Part shown: positions 24,801 through 33,155 of the stretch, one piece after another
Numbering within the stretch: position 1 is the first letter of the stretch
Layout: every line of letters begins with the position of its first letter
From: Bacteroidota bacterium
GTDB lineage: Bacteria > Bacteroidota > Bacteroidia > Bacteroidales > Bacteroidaceae
Length of the DNA stretch: 64,000 bases
Assembly (NCBI GenBank): GCA_023426145.1
Contig: JAFABG010000019.1
Coordinates: forward strand, 62,001-126,000
Reading direction: 5' to 3'
Translations under genes and position numbers: made by a program
Notes under the pieces: model-generated
The model's database searches: none
The model's input: the letters and a program-made list of their open reading frames with translations, nothing else
Told to the model about the DNA's origin: nothing

Positions 24801-25829
24801 ATGAAGAAAATAGAATACTATATCCTGATCCTTTTATCAATGACGTACGCTTGTTCATTGGATAAAAAAGACCTTTCAACAAACGAATCGTTAGAAACAG
24901 ACACATTGATGACTGACACCACGATGTTGAACGATTCAGAACCCGTAGTTAAAACAATCACCCCAGAACAAATTCAAATAAAAAAAGCTTTATTGTATGA
25001 CAAATATACTTTAGAAGATACTTATCCTTATAAAGATACCACCCGTTGTTTTCAATGGGATAAAATAAAGAAAAGCCTTGCATTGCTAGAAAACATTCAG
25101 CAGCAACCACGGCAATGGGCAATACTTCAAAACTATAAGAATAGAAATGGCGAAGCTCCTTTAGTCAGAACATTTAAAAGAAACGTATATGGACGAGTTG
25201 CAGACACATTAGGCGTAGAACGCTACCAGTCTGTTCCCCTTTATCTGCTCACAGATACCTTAACGCCTGAGCGCTACGCGCAAGACGGAGAATTAACTGA
25301 ATATCTCGAAGATGGAGATAAATTCGTTAAGGCAACACCCGTATTCACTAAAGGAGAGTGGATGATTCCCAAAAAATATGTCAAAGTGATCGGCGATACG
25401 GTTGTTTTTAATAAAGCAATCTTTGTTGACCGCCATAATCAAAATATCACTACTATGGAGCGTGCCGAAGAAGGACAATGGGAGGTTCGAAGTATGAATC
25501 CAATTACTACCGGGCTCCACCGCCCCCCCTATGCTCAAGAAACACCCTTGGGTATGTTTGTGTTGCAAGAAAAAAAAGTAAAGATGGTATATCTCAAAGA
25601 TGGTTCTAAAGAAACTGGCGGATATGCACCTTATGCTAGCCGTTTCACAGATGGAGCATACCTCCACGGAGTTCCTGTAAATGCTCCACGTAGCACCCCA
25701 ATAGAGTTTAGCTGGTCACTTGGAACGACCCCTAAATCTCACATGTGTGTACGAAATGCCACTTCTCACGCTAAATTTATTTTTGACTGGGCACCTGTTA
25801 ACAAAACAATAATTTTTGTTTTGGAATAA
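24801..25829 (+). CDS. L,D-transpeptidase (YkuD family) lipoprotein with SHMC active site
   Basis: L,D-transpeptidases form 3-3 cross-links in peptidoglycan or attach proteins to it, using an active-site cysteine in the periplasm. The N-terminus (MKKIEYYILILLSMTYAC) is a lipoprotein signal. The YkuD catalytic region lies near the end: AYLHGVPVNAPRS followed by SHMCVRNATSHAKFIFDW, with His314 and Cys316. The family consensus is SHGC(I/V)R, so the glycine is replaced by methionine. Residues 50-230 form an N-terminal region I do not recognise, with repeated TPERYAQDG-like and KYVKVIGDTVVFN strands. The next gene is a second L,D-transpeptidase. Confidence 0.82.
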   Translation: MKKIEYYILILLSMTYACSLDKKDLSTNESLETDTLMTDTTMLNDSEPVVKTITPEQIQIKKALLYDKYTLEDTYPYKDTTRCFQWDKIKKSLALLENIQQQPRQWAILQNYKNRNGEAPLVRTFKRNVYGRVADTLGVERYQSVPLYLLTDTLTPERYAQDGELTEYLEDGDKFVKATPVFTKGEWMIPKKYVKVIGDTVVFNKAIFVDRHNQNITTMERAEEGQWEVRSMNPITTGLHRPPYAQETPLGMFVLQEKKVKMVYLKDGSKETGGYAPYASRFTDGAYLHGVPVNAPRSTPIEFSWSLGTTPKSHMCVRNATSHAKFIFDWAPVNKTIIFVLE

Positions 25830-25846
25830 AATAGTTTCTATATTTG
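25815..25846 (+). promoter_or_regulatory. Promoter of the second L,D-transpeptidase gene
   Basis: TTTG at 25815-25818, a 20-base spacer and TATATTTG at 25839-25846 match the Bacteroides promoter well. The -33 half lies inside the last codons of the upstream gene, so the second gene can be expressed independently. Confidence 0.7.
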
Positions 25847-25874
25847 CGGCGATTAAATATCTAGTTTACACACT

Positions 25875-26603
25875 ATGTTTCAGAAAGTTATATTTTGTTT
25901 TTTGTTCTTTTTCGTCCCTTTTAATCGCACAGCTGTCAATACTATTGCCAATAATGCATATATGTTGCCCGAAACTACTTCAGAGGCTCCCACTGGTGAG
26001 CAACTTTTTGAAGAGATGCAATTACAAGGTCTTGTTAATTTTGTAGCATTTCAACAAGCTGTCTCCGGATACAATCGAATTAAGGAAAAAAGCAAACCTA
26101 TTCTTACTCTGATTGATTTTTCGAAACCCTCAACCGCAAAACGTTTTTATGTGTTTGACCTGGAAAAGAAAGAATTGCTTTATTCATCAGTCGTTTCCCA
26201 TGGTAGAAATAGTGGAGAGAATTATGCTACCTCATTTTCAAATCAAAATGGTTCGTACAAAAGCTCTTTAGGATTTTATCTAACTGAAAATACCTATAAA
26301 GGTGGAAACGGGTATTCACTTATCCTCAATGGACTGGAAAAAGGCATTAATGATCATGCAAAAGAGCGAGCAATTGTTGTACACGGAGCACCGTATGCTA
26401 ATCCAGCTGTTGCCGCATCAGGACGTTTGGGCAGAAGTTTGGGATGCCCAGCGCTTCCTACGAATCTTGCTCGGCCGATCATTAACACGATCAAAAATGG
26501 AAGCGTCATGTTTATCTATGCAAATAATCCAAATTACCTAGCTCATAGTGACCTACTAAAAAACAAGAAAGCACTCGTTTCAGCAACTATAAATCAATTA
26601 TAG
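25875..26603 (+). CDS. Murein L,D-transpeptidase catalytic domain family protein (YkuD_2)
   Basis: A 242-residue secreted protein with an N-terminal signal (MFQKVIFCFLFFFVPFNRTA). The second YkuD-type family is recognised by LTLIDFSKPSTAKRFYVFDL, VVSHGRNSGENYATSFSNQN, and the active site VVHGAPYANP with His170 then GRLGRSLGCPALP with Cys191. The family resembles L,D-transpeptidases or carboxypeptidases acting on peptidoglycan stem peptides, but biochemical work is sparse. It follows the first L,D-transpeptidase by 45 bases on the same strand yet has its own promoter. The two enzymes may act at different times or on different cross-links. Confidence 0.88.
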   Translation: MFQKVIFCFLFFFVPFNRTAVNTIANNAYMLPETTSEAPTGEQLFEEMQLQGLVNFVAFQQAVSGYNRIKEKSKPILTLIDFSKPSTAKRFYVFDLEKKELLYSSVVSHGRNSGENYATSFSNQNGSYKSSLGFYLTENTYKGGNGYSLILNGLEKGINDHAKERAIVVHGAPYANPAVAASGRLGRSLGCPALPTNLARPIINTIKNGSVMFIYANNPNYLAHSDLLKNKKALVSATINQL

Positions 26604-26643
26604 AAAAACTTGTAGGTGAATTTTAAGGGCATCAAAGCATACC

Positions 26644-26805
26644 TTATTCACAAGTAATTACAATTTCCTGTGCCTTTGCTAGATTCTTCTTTGTAGCACC
26701 GATCAGTGAACTTCCCATATAGAATAAAAATATCAAGCTAATAATTACCATCAATGCGCCTATCATCGCATAACGGCTTCTCTGTTCTAAAAGACTACTG
26801 TTCAT
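26644..26805 (-). CDS. Small single-pass membrane protein of 53 residues
   Basis: This short frame starts at ATG 26805, preceded by a good ribosome site (AAAGGAGA, about seven bases upstream), and ends at TAA 26644. It begins MNSSLLEQRSRYAMIGALMV, has one hydrophobic segment at about residues 13-32, and ends in a Lys-rich tail, TKKNLAKAQEIV. No known family is recognised. It fills most of the gap between the second L,D-transpeptidase and the flippase-like gene, and its strong ribosome site is unusual in this window. A role in the membrane is likely, but none can be named. Confidence 0.6.
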   Translation of the reverse strand: MNSSLLEQRSRYAMIGALMVIISLIFLFYMGSSLIGATKKNLAKAQEIVITCE

Positions 26806-26882
26806 ACCGATTCTCCTTTATTATATGCTACAAAGATAACATTTGAATGCTACAAAAGATTGACAACATTGTTTCAAAAAGC

Positions 26883-27902
26883 TTAAATATTTACTTTCTT
26901 TAACCAACTGGGAATTATACACACGCCAATAATCAAATACATGTAATAGGTAATTACCCTCCAGACAAAAGCAACAACTAAAGCCATACTAGGAATAGTG
27001 AAAAAATCAGCATAATACTCCTGAAACATATATTCAATAATTCCGCTTCCACCCGGTGTTGGACTTGCAGTCATTACGATCCACAAAACCAGCTGCCGCA
27101 CAAAGGCGATTAACTGATTGCCGCTTATGGTAAATGCGTACAAAATCGCATTCACAACTAAATAGCGCGAACACCATGCCAAAAAAGTCAAACCAAACGT
27201 CTTCAACCAAAAGCCGAAAGACTTTCCGCTAATTTGATGAGAACTTTCGACTAGGTTGTCTGTTAACTTCTCTATTGAATGGTACCACCGACTCAAAAGA
27301 GGCAAACTAAAAATATGCATGAATAAGCGTTTCACCCATTCTGGATATTGAAAAAGAGCCAAGTACAATATAAAAGTCCAAAGCAACACAACTCCGTACA
27401 CCACGAAGAAGACCAACCGTACTCCCGTGGAGAGAATGGAGATATTACCAAACAATTCCTCAAAAGGAAAGACTAAAAGTGCAAGTGGACAAGCGACAAC
27501 TAAAAACAATTCGTCCATAAACAGACAGGATATCATCATAGCTGTGCCCTTTCCACCACTTAAACCCTCTTTATTAAGAAACCACCCAATTAACCCTCCG
27601 CCACCAACGACTGAAGGAGTGACAGCAGAAGTAAATTCGCACAGCATATTGACATTGAACGCCTGCTTCCACGAAAGAGCTTTATCAGAAAGCCAACGAA
27701 ATCGTGCAATTAATGCTCCGTCACGAACAAATACAAAAAGAAAAGCCAAAATCAAACCGAGCAATAGCTTCCAAGAGAAACGTATATCCGGAAAGGTATG
27801 AGCATCAAACTCTCGGAGAAACAGCCACCCGATTACCACAAGGCCAATCACAATAGGAAGAATCACATAATATATATGGAATGTTTTCTTTGCTCTATCC
27901 AC
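26883..27902 (-). CDS. Flippase-like integral membrane protein (UPF0104/YbhN family)
   Basis: The 339-residue protein is highly hydrophobic with about seven to eight membrane segments. It shows features of the lysylphosphatidylglycerol synthetase membrane region family: FTSAVTPSVVGGGGLIGWFL near residue 95, and VMTASPTPGGSGIIEYMF at about 275, the segment shared by the AglD/YbhN group. Such proteins are suspected of lipid or lipid-linked glycan translocation. The start is a GTG whose first base is shared with the stop codon of the upstream glycosyltransferase (TAGTG), so the two are translationally coupled. This pairing suggests a membrane glycolipid pathway. Confidence 0.85.
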   Translation of the reverse strand: MDRAKKTFHIYYVILPIVIGLVVIGWLFLREFDAHTFPDIRFSWKLLLGLILAFLFVFVRDGALIARFRWLSDKALSWKQAFNVNMLCEFTSAVTPSVVGGGGLIGWFLNKEGLSGGKGTAMMISCLFMDELFLVVACPLALLVFPFEELFGNISILSTGVRLVFFVVYGVVLLWTFILYLALFQYPEWVKRLFMHIFSLPLLSRWYHSIEKLTDNLVESSHQISGKSFGFWLKTFGLTFLAWCSRYLVVNAILYAFTISGNQLIAFVRQLVLWIVMTASPTPGGSGIIEYMFQEYYADFFTIPSMALVVAFVWRVITYYMYLIIGVCIIPSWLKKVNI

Positions 27903-29047
27903 TAGGCTTTGCGTTTCATTAAATTCAAATAACGATCGTAAACTTCATCGGCCACATCTGACCAAGAACGTGCTATCGTTCGGGAAGCCTCCTCTCCTAC
28001 TCGAGTTATAAGATCAGGTTGTCGAATCAGTTCTGCCAGACGACCGGCATAAGCATCTACTCGGTCTGCTGACAAGAAACCATTGGACGACTCCTTTATT
28101 ATTTCGGCGGCAGTAGATTTTTCAATCAAAACAGAAGGTGTATGTAATGCGGCAGCTTCACGTACCACTAAAGGAGCATTATCATACAAGGATGGAAAAA
28201 GGAATAAGTCTGCCGCAGCATAATAGTGTTTTAATTGTTCCCGATTAGTCAAATTACCAACAAAAATCACTTTATCGCACAAACAAAGCTGACGGGCTTT
28301 CCGCTTCATCTCGGAAGCCGCATAGCCAGTACCGATAAAATACATTTTATAAGGTAAATCCCTTATCTCAGATAAAACATTCAAAAGAAAATCGAGATTC
28401 TTTTCCCATATATGTTGCCCAACAAACAAGAACATCATTTCGCCTTGCCCCAACTTTAAGTCTTTTCGGGCCGAACTACATAACTCGGCCAAAGGCTGTC
28501 CATCAGCAAAATCATTCCCATTATCAACCACTTCCACTCGCCCTTTATATCCGTATTCACGCAAAGTATCTTCTACAGAAGCCTGCGGAATCCACACCTC
28601 ATCGGCCATCTCATAGAAACGAACAACATTCCGAACCAAATAATCAACCATAGTTTTACACGGGATAGCCCGTTCAAAATCCGATCTATATTTCGAATGA
28701 AAAGTAGCAATAACCGGAATACGCTGAGCCTTAGCTATTCGCATGGCTAGCGCTCCTGAAGAAAATGGGCAGTGGGCATGTACTAAATCAAACGAAAGTT
28801 TATGGATGCGGGCATGAAAAGGCCAATCGATGCGAGGGAAGCCTAGACGATAAGGTTTACGCATCGGAATAGGGATCGATGAATAACGATACACCGGATA
28901 CAACTCTTCATCTTTTGCATCGGGAGCGCTGGGAGTGACCACACAAACATTACCAGCTTTTTTGTTTAACCAGTAGGCATAATTTTGTGTTGTAAGGGAT
29001 ACTCCGTCCATAATAGGCGGAAAACAATCGTTAAATAGACCTATCAT
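27902..29047 (-). CDS. GT4 family glycosyltransferase
   Basis: A 381-residue retaining glycosyltransferase with GT-B fold. The N-terminal acceptor domain shows FPPIMDGVSLTTQNYAYWL and PVIATFHSKYRSDFER. The C-terminal nucleotide-sugar domain shows MFLFVGQHIWEKNLDFLL and the EX7E-like segment in PSLYDNAPLVVREAAALHTP. It resembles diacylglycerol mannosyl- or glucosyltransferases of the PimB/MgdA type, though the sugar is not readable. The ATG at 29047 is chosen; the longer frame begins with TTG. It is read through into the flippase-like gene by a one-base overlap. Confidence 0.9.
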   Translation of the reverse strand: MIGLFNDCFPPIMDGVSLTTQNYAYWLNKKAGNVCVVTPSAPDAKDEELYPVYRYSSIPIPMRKPYRLGFPRIDWPFHARIHKLSFDLVHAHCPFSSGALAMRIAKAQRIPVIATFHSKYRSDFERAIPCKTMVDYLVRNVVRFYEMADEVWIPQASVEDTLREYGYKGRVEVVDNGNDFADGQPLAELCSSARKDLKLGQGEMMFLFVGQHIWEKNLDFLLNVLSEIRDLPYKMYFIGTGYAASEMKRKARQLCLCDKVIFVGNLTNREQLKHYYAAADLFLFPSLYDNAPLVVREAAALHTPSVLIEKSTAAEIIKESSNGFLSADRVDAYAGRLAELIRQPDLITRVGEEASRTIARSWSDVADEVYDRYLNLMKRKA

Positions 29048-29143
29048 TCGTTTGTTATTAGATGTTTGCAAAGTAACAACACCGATATTACATTTATTTG
29101 AAGGGAATATTTCATAAATAAAAATTCATAAATAAAAAATAGC

Positions 29144-29151
29144 TATCTTTG
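29144..29151 (+). promoter_or_regulatory. Candidate -7 element of the hydrogenase operon
   Basis: TATCTTTG, an exact TAnnTTTG match, lies 28 bases before the ATG at 29180. No TTTG is found at the normal -33 distance, so an activator or different sigma factor may be involved. Confidence 0.5.
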
Positions 29152-29179
29152 CACCCACCAACAACCCTTTTTATATTTT

Positions 29180-30649
29180 ATGGCTTTTACGAATAACATT
29201 ATGATTGTCCGGCATAAGTTGCTGGCTGACCTTGTCAGACTCTGGAAAAACGACCAGTTAGTAGAAAAAATAGATCGCCTCCCCATCGAATTGAGTCCGC
29301 GCAGATCAAAACCGTTGGGACGTTGCTGCGTACATAAAGAACGTGCAGTATGGCGTTATAAAACCTTTCCTTTACTAGGACTAGATATGACAGATGAATC
29401 AGATGAAGTAACTCCATTGTCTGATTATGCACGTACCTCTTTAAACCGTACGGAAATCACTAAGGAAAATATTATGTGTGTCATTGACGAAGCTTGCTCT
29501 TCGTGCATTCAAATCAATTATGAGATTACAAATCTTTGCAGGGGGTGTGTAGCCCGTAGTTGCTACATGAACTGTCCTAAAGATGCCATACGTTTCAAAA
29601 AAAATGGGCAGGCAATGATCGACCACGACGCTTGTGTTAGTTGTGGAATTTGTCATAAAAGCTGTCCCTACCATGCCATTGTATACATACCTGTCCCTTG
29701 CGAAGAATCTTGCCCAGTGAAAGCAATCAGCAAAGACGAACACGGTGTAGAGTACATTGACGAAACCAAATGTATCTATTGTGGAAAGTGTATGAATGCT
29801 TGCCCATTTGGTGCCATCTTTGAAATCTCACAGACTTTTGATGTTCTGCAACAGATCAGAAGAGGCGAGAAAGTGGTAGCTATCATTGCTCCATCTATCT
29901 TAGGGCAATTTAAAACCTCCATCGAACAAGTATATGGTGCGTTTAAAGAAATTGGGTTCACCGACATCATTGAGGTGGCTGAAGGCGCAATGATGACCAC
30001 CAGCAATGAAGCACACGAATTGTTGGAAAAGCTAGAAGAAGGGCAGAAATTCATGACTACATCCTGCTGTCCATCCTACATCGAATTAGTAGAAAAGCAT
30101 ATGCCGGAAATGAAACCTTATGTTTCTACCACCGGTTCTCCAATGTACTACACGGCAAGAATTGCCAAAGAAAAACACCCAGGTGCTAAAGTCGTATTCG
30201 TAGGCCCTTGTGTTGCGAAACGAAAAGAAGTACGCCGTGATGAAGCCGTTGATTATATTCTCACGTTTGAAGAAGTTGGTTCTATCCTTGACGGTATGGA
30301 CATCCAACTCGAACAAGTTGGGACTTTCTCAATTCTCCATACCTCAGTTCGCGAAGCTCATGGTTTTGCACAAGCAGGCGGTGTTATGGGTGCTGTGAAA
30401 GCCTATCTAAAAGACGAAGCAGAGAAAATCAATGCCATTCAAGTGTCAGATATCAACAAGAAGAATATAGCTTTACTGCGTGCTTGTGCTAAAACAGGCA
30501 AAGCAGCGGGACAGTTTATTGAAGTAATGGCTTGCGAAGGAGGATGTATCACCGGACCAAGTACGCACAACGACATCGTTTCGGGTCGTCGCCAGTTAGC
30601 ACAAGAACTGCTTAAGCGAAAAGAGAGTTATGAAACAATGGATAGATAA
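29180..30649 (+). CDS. [FeFe]-hydrogenase, monomeric, group B-like
   Basis: Catalyses reversible proton reduction to H2 with electrons from ferredoxin. The N-terminal half has cysteine clusters for iron-sulfur centres: CRGCVARSCYMNCP (120-132), CVSCGICHKSCP (152-162) and CIYCGKCMNACP (198-208). The H-cluster motifs are L1 TSCCPSY (Cys296 as probable proton relay, Cys297 ligand), L2 GPCVAK (Cys344; commonly MPC in group A), and L3 MACEGGC (Cys452, Cys456). The first 95 residues lack the [2Fe-2S] domain of Clostridium CpI. The three maturases follow in one operon. From recall, this type is common in gut Bacteroides. No diaphorase subunit is nearby. Confidence 0.93.
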   Translation: MAFTNNIMIVRHKLLADLVRLWKNDQLVEKIDRLPIELSPRRSKPLGRCCVHKERAVWRYKTFPLLGLDMTDESDEVTPLSDYARTSLNRTEITKENIMCVIDEACSSCIQINYEITNLCRGCVARSCYMNCPKDAIRFKKNGQAMIDHDACVSCGICHKSCPYHAIVYIPVPCEESCPVKAISKDEHGVEYIDETKCIYCGKCMNACPFGAIFEISQTFDVLQQIRRGEKVVAIIAPSILGQFKTSIEQVYGAFKEIGFTDIIEVAEGAMMTTSNEAHELLEKLEEGQKFMTTSCCPSYIELVEKHMPEMKPYVSTTGSPMYYTARIAKEKHPGAKVVFVGPCVAKRKEVRRDEAVDYILTFEEVGSILDGMDIQLEQVGTFSILHTSVREAHGFAQAGGVMGAVKAYLKDEAEKINAIQVSDINKKNIALLRACAKTGKAAGQFIEVMACEGGCITGPSTHNDIVSGRRQLAQELLKRKESYETMDR

Positions 30650-31667
30650 GCTAAGAAAAGAGAAGACGTTAACTCCCGATGAATTTCGGCAACTATTGAC
30701 TAAATGTGATGAGGAATCGTTGTGCTATATAAATAAACAAGCACAAGAGGTGAGCCTCGAACATTTTGGAAATGGTATTTTTATACGTGGGCTCATCGAA
30801 GTGAGTAATTGCTGTCGAAATAACTGTTATTACTGCGGCATTCGAAAAGGAAACACAGCCGTTGAGCGCTATCGGTTAACGATTGATAGTATATTGGATT
30901 GTTGTAGACAAGGATATGAGATTGGCTTTCGCACGTTTGTGTTACAAGGAGGAGAAGATCCTGCTATGACAGACGAGCAAATTGAAAAAATCATATCCTC
31001 CATTCGCCATCAATTCCCAGATTGCGCAATAACACTATCACTAGGTGAAAAGTCCAGAGCGACGTATGAACGTTTCTTTCAGGCAGGAGCCAACCGATAT
31101 TTGCTACGTCATGAAACTTATGACGAATGTCATTATCAGCAGTTACATCCCCAAGAGATGTCAGGCAAACAGCGTATGGAATGTCTCTGGAATTTAAAAG
31201 ATATTGGTTTCCAAACAGGTACCGGAATTATGGTTGGTAGCCCCGGCCAAACGGTTGATCATCTCATTCAAGATATTCTTTTTATAGAAAAACTTCGTCC
31301 TGAAATGATAGGCATCGGTCCTTTCTTACCTCACCGTGACACCCCATTTGCCGCATATCCAAGTGGAACAGTCGAACAAACACTGCTCTTACTATCCATT
31401 TTCCGTCTGATGCATCCTGCGGCTTTGATTCCATCAACCACAGCATTGGCAACACTTACTCCCGATGGAAGAGCTCGCGGAATATTGGCAGGTGCTAACG
31501 TAGTCATGCCAAACCTGTCGCCCAAAGAAGAGCGCAAAAAATATAACCTATATAATAATAAGGCCTCCCTAGGAGCCGAATCTGCAGAAGGACTTAGACT
31601 ATTACAACAACAACTAGATAACATCGGTTATCAAATCTCTTTTTCTAGAGGAGATTACAAAAAATAA
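30630..31667 (+). CDS. hydE: [FeFe]-hydrogenase maturase HydE (radical SAM)
   Basis: A radical SAM protein of 345 residues needed to build the diiron subcluster of the H-cluster; it acts on the HydG product in current models. The cluster motif is CRNNCYYC (Cys62, Cys66, Cys69), followed by FRTFVLQGGEDP. The overall pattern is like the BioB/HydE family (HETYDECHYQQLHP, GIGPFLPHRDTPF). The start overlaps the hydrogenase coding end by 20 bases, so translation is probably coupled. Radical SAM enzymes of the ThiH/PylB type also look similar, but the operon position settles the assignment. Confidence 0.96.
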   Translation: MKQWIDKLRKEKTLTPDEFRQLLTKCDEESLCYINKQAQEVSLEHFGNGIFIRGLIEVSNCCRNNCYYCGIRKGNTAVERYRLTIDSILDCCRQGYEIGFRTFVLQGGEDPAMTDEQIEKIISSIRHQFPDCAITLSLGEKSRATYERFFQAGANRYLLRHETYDECHYQQLHPQEMSGKQRMECLWNLKDIGFQTGTGIMVGSPGQTVDHLIQDILFIEKLRPEMIGIGPFLPHRDTPFAAYPSGTVEQTLLLLSIFRLMHPAALIPSTTALATLTPDGRARGILAGANVVMPNLSPKEERKKYNLYNNKASLGAESAEGLRLLQQQLDNIGYQISFSRGDYKK

Positions 31668-31671
31668 AGAA

Positions 31672-33090
31672 ATGTATAAAGTAAATTCGCTACAAGCAGA
31701 AGAATTCATTGATCATGCAGAGATTCTTGAGTCACTTGAATATGCACAGAGTCATAAAGACGACCGTGAATTGATAGAACAACTGCTTGAGAAAGCAGCC
31801 CAATGTAAAGGATTAACCCATCGTGAAGCTGCTGTACTGTTAGAATGTGCACAGCCTGATCTGATAGAACGTATCTTTCATCTTGCCAAAGAGATCAAAC
31901 AAAAGTTCTATGGTAACCGCATTGTGATGTTCGCCCCACTCTATCTGTCTAATTATTGCATAAATGGTTGCCTATATTGCCCCTATCATGCTAAAAACAA
32001 AACAATAACTCGTAAGAAACTAACACAAGAAGAAATTCGTCAAGAAGTAATTGCTTTGCAGGACATGGGACACAAGCGTTTAGCGCTCGAAACCGGAGAA
32101 CATCCTACTCTCAACACACTGGAATATGTTCTGGAATCTATCCAAACCATCTATAGCATTAAGCACAAGAACGGAGCAATCCGCAGGGTCAATGTTAATA
32201 TTGCTGCCACTAGCGTAGAAAACTATCGCCGATTAAAAGATGCCGGCATCGGAACTTACATCCTATTTCAAGAAACGTATCACAAAGAAAACTACGAGAC
32301 ACTTCACCCTACCGGCCCGAAAAGCAACTACGCTTATCACACTGAAGCCATGGACCGTGCAATGGAAGGTGGCATTGATGATGTAGGCATGGGAGTACTC
32401 TTCGGATTAAACACCTATCGCTATGACTTTGTTGGATTATTGATGCATGCTGAACATTTGGAAAGCAGATTTGGCGTAGGTCCACACACCATCAGTGTGC
32501 CTCGTATCTGTTCAGCAGACGACATCAATGCAGGTGACTTCCCCAACTCCATCTCTGACGATATTTTTAGTAAGATTGTTGCTGTAATCCGAATAGCTGT
32601 ACCCTACACCGGTATGATTATTTCTACACGTGAATCTCGCGAATCTCGTGAAAAGGTTCTCCAACTAGGTATTTCGCAAATTAGTGGAGGATCACGCACC
32701 ACTGTTGGAGGATATGCCCAAAAAGAAGCCCCCACAGAAAACTCGGCTCAGTTTGATGTTAGCGACACAAGAACGCTTGACGAAGTCGTTAATTGGTTAC
32801 TCGATTCGGGACACATCCCTAGCTTCTGTACGGCCTGCTACAGAGAAGGACGAACCGGAGACCGATTTATGTCCTTAGTCAAATCAGGGCAAATAGCAAA
32901 CTGCTGTGCCCCGAATGCATTAATGACTTTGAAAGAATATCTCGAAGACTATGCATCAGAAGACACGCGAAAAAAGGGAATGGAACTCATAGCGAAAGAA
33001 ACCGATCGGATTCCTAACCCTAAGATCAGAGCCATAGCCATACGAAACTTGAAAGATATAGCCGAAGGGAAAAGAGATTTCAGGTTCTAG
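31672..33090 (+). CDS. hydG: [FeFe]-hydrogenase maturase HydG (tyrosine lyase, radical SAM)
   Basis: HydG cleaves tyrosine to provide CO and cyanide ligands bound to iron for the H-cluster. The 472-residue protein has the N-terminal radical SAM motif CINGCLYC (Cys96, Cys100, Cys103). The C-terminal second cluster motif begins at CTACYREGRTGDR and closes at the cysteine pair in ANCCAPN, the CX2CX22C spacing that separates HydG from the thiazole enzyme ThiH. Other features are ETYHKENYETLHPTGPKSNY and GSRTTVGGY. It follows hydE by four bases. A short repeat, RESRESRE, is a conserved region and not an expansion. Confidence 0.97.
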   Translation: MYKVNSLQAEEFIDHAEILESLEYAQSHKDDRELIEQLLEKAAQCKGLTHREAAVLLECAQPDLIERIFHLAKEIKQKFYGNRIVMFAPLYLSNYCINGCLYCPYHAKNKTITRKKLTQEEIRQEVIALQDMGHKRLALETGEHPTLNTLEYVLESIQTIYSIKHKNGAIRRVNVNIAATSVENYRRLKDAGIGTYILFQETYHKENYETLHPTGPKSNYAYHTEAMDRAMEGGIDDVGMGVLFGLNTYRYDFVGLLMHAEHLESRFGVGPHTISVPRICSADDINAGDFPNSISDDIFSKIVAVIRIAVPYTGMIISTRESRESREKVLQLGISQISGGSRTTVGGYAQKEAPTENSAQFDVSDTRTLDEVVNWLLDSGHIPSFCTACYREGRTGDRFMSLVKSGQIANCCAPNALMTLKEYLEDYASEDTRKKGMELIAKETDRIPNPKIRAIAIRNLKDIAEGKRDFRF

Positions 33091-33155
33091 AATAGTAGCA
33101 CTCTGCCTATTTCTCGTACGTAAATCATAAGTATTACAAAAATATAACTTACAGA

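Noticed and set aside
32626..32660. Short tandem RES repeat in HydG, considered as a repeat expansion
   Set aside because: It coincides with a conserved STRES-type region of HydG and keeps the family length, so it is ordinary sequence.
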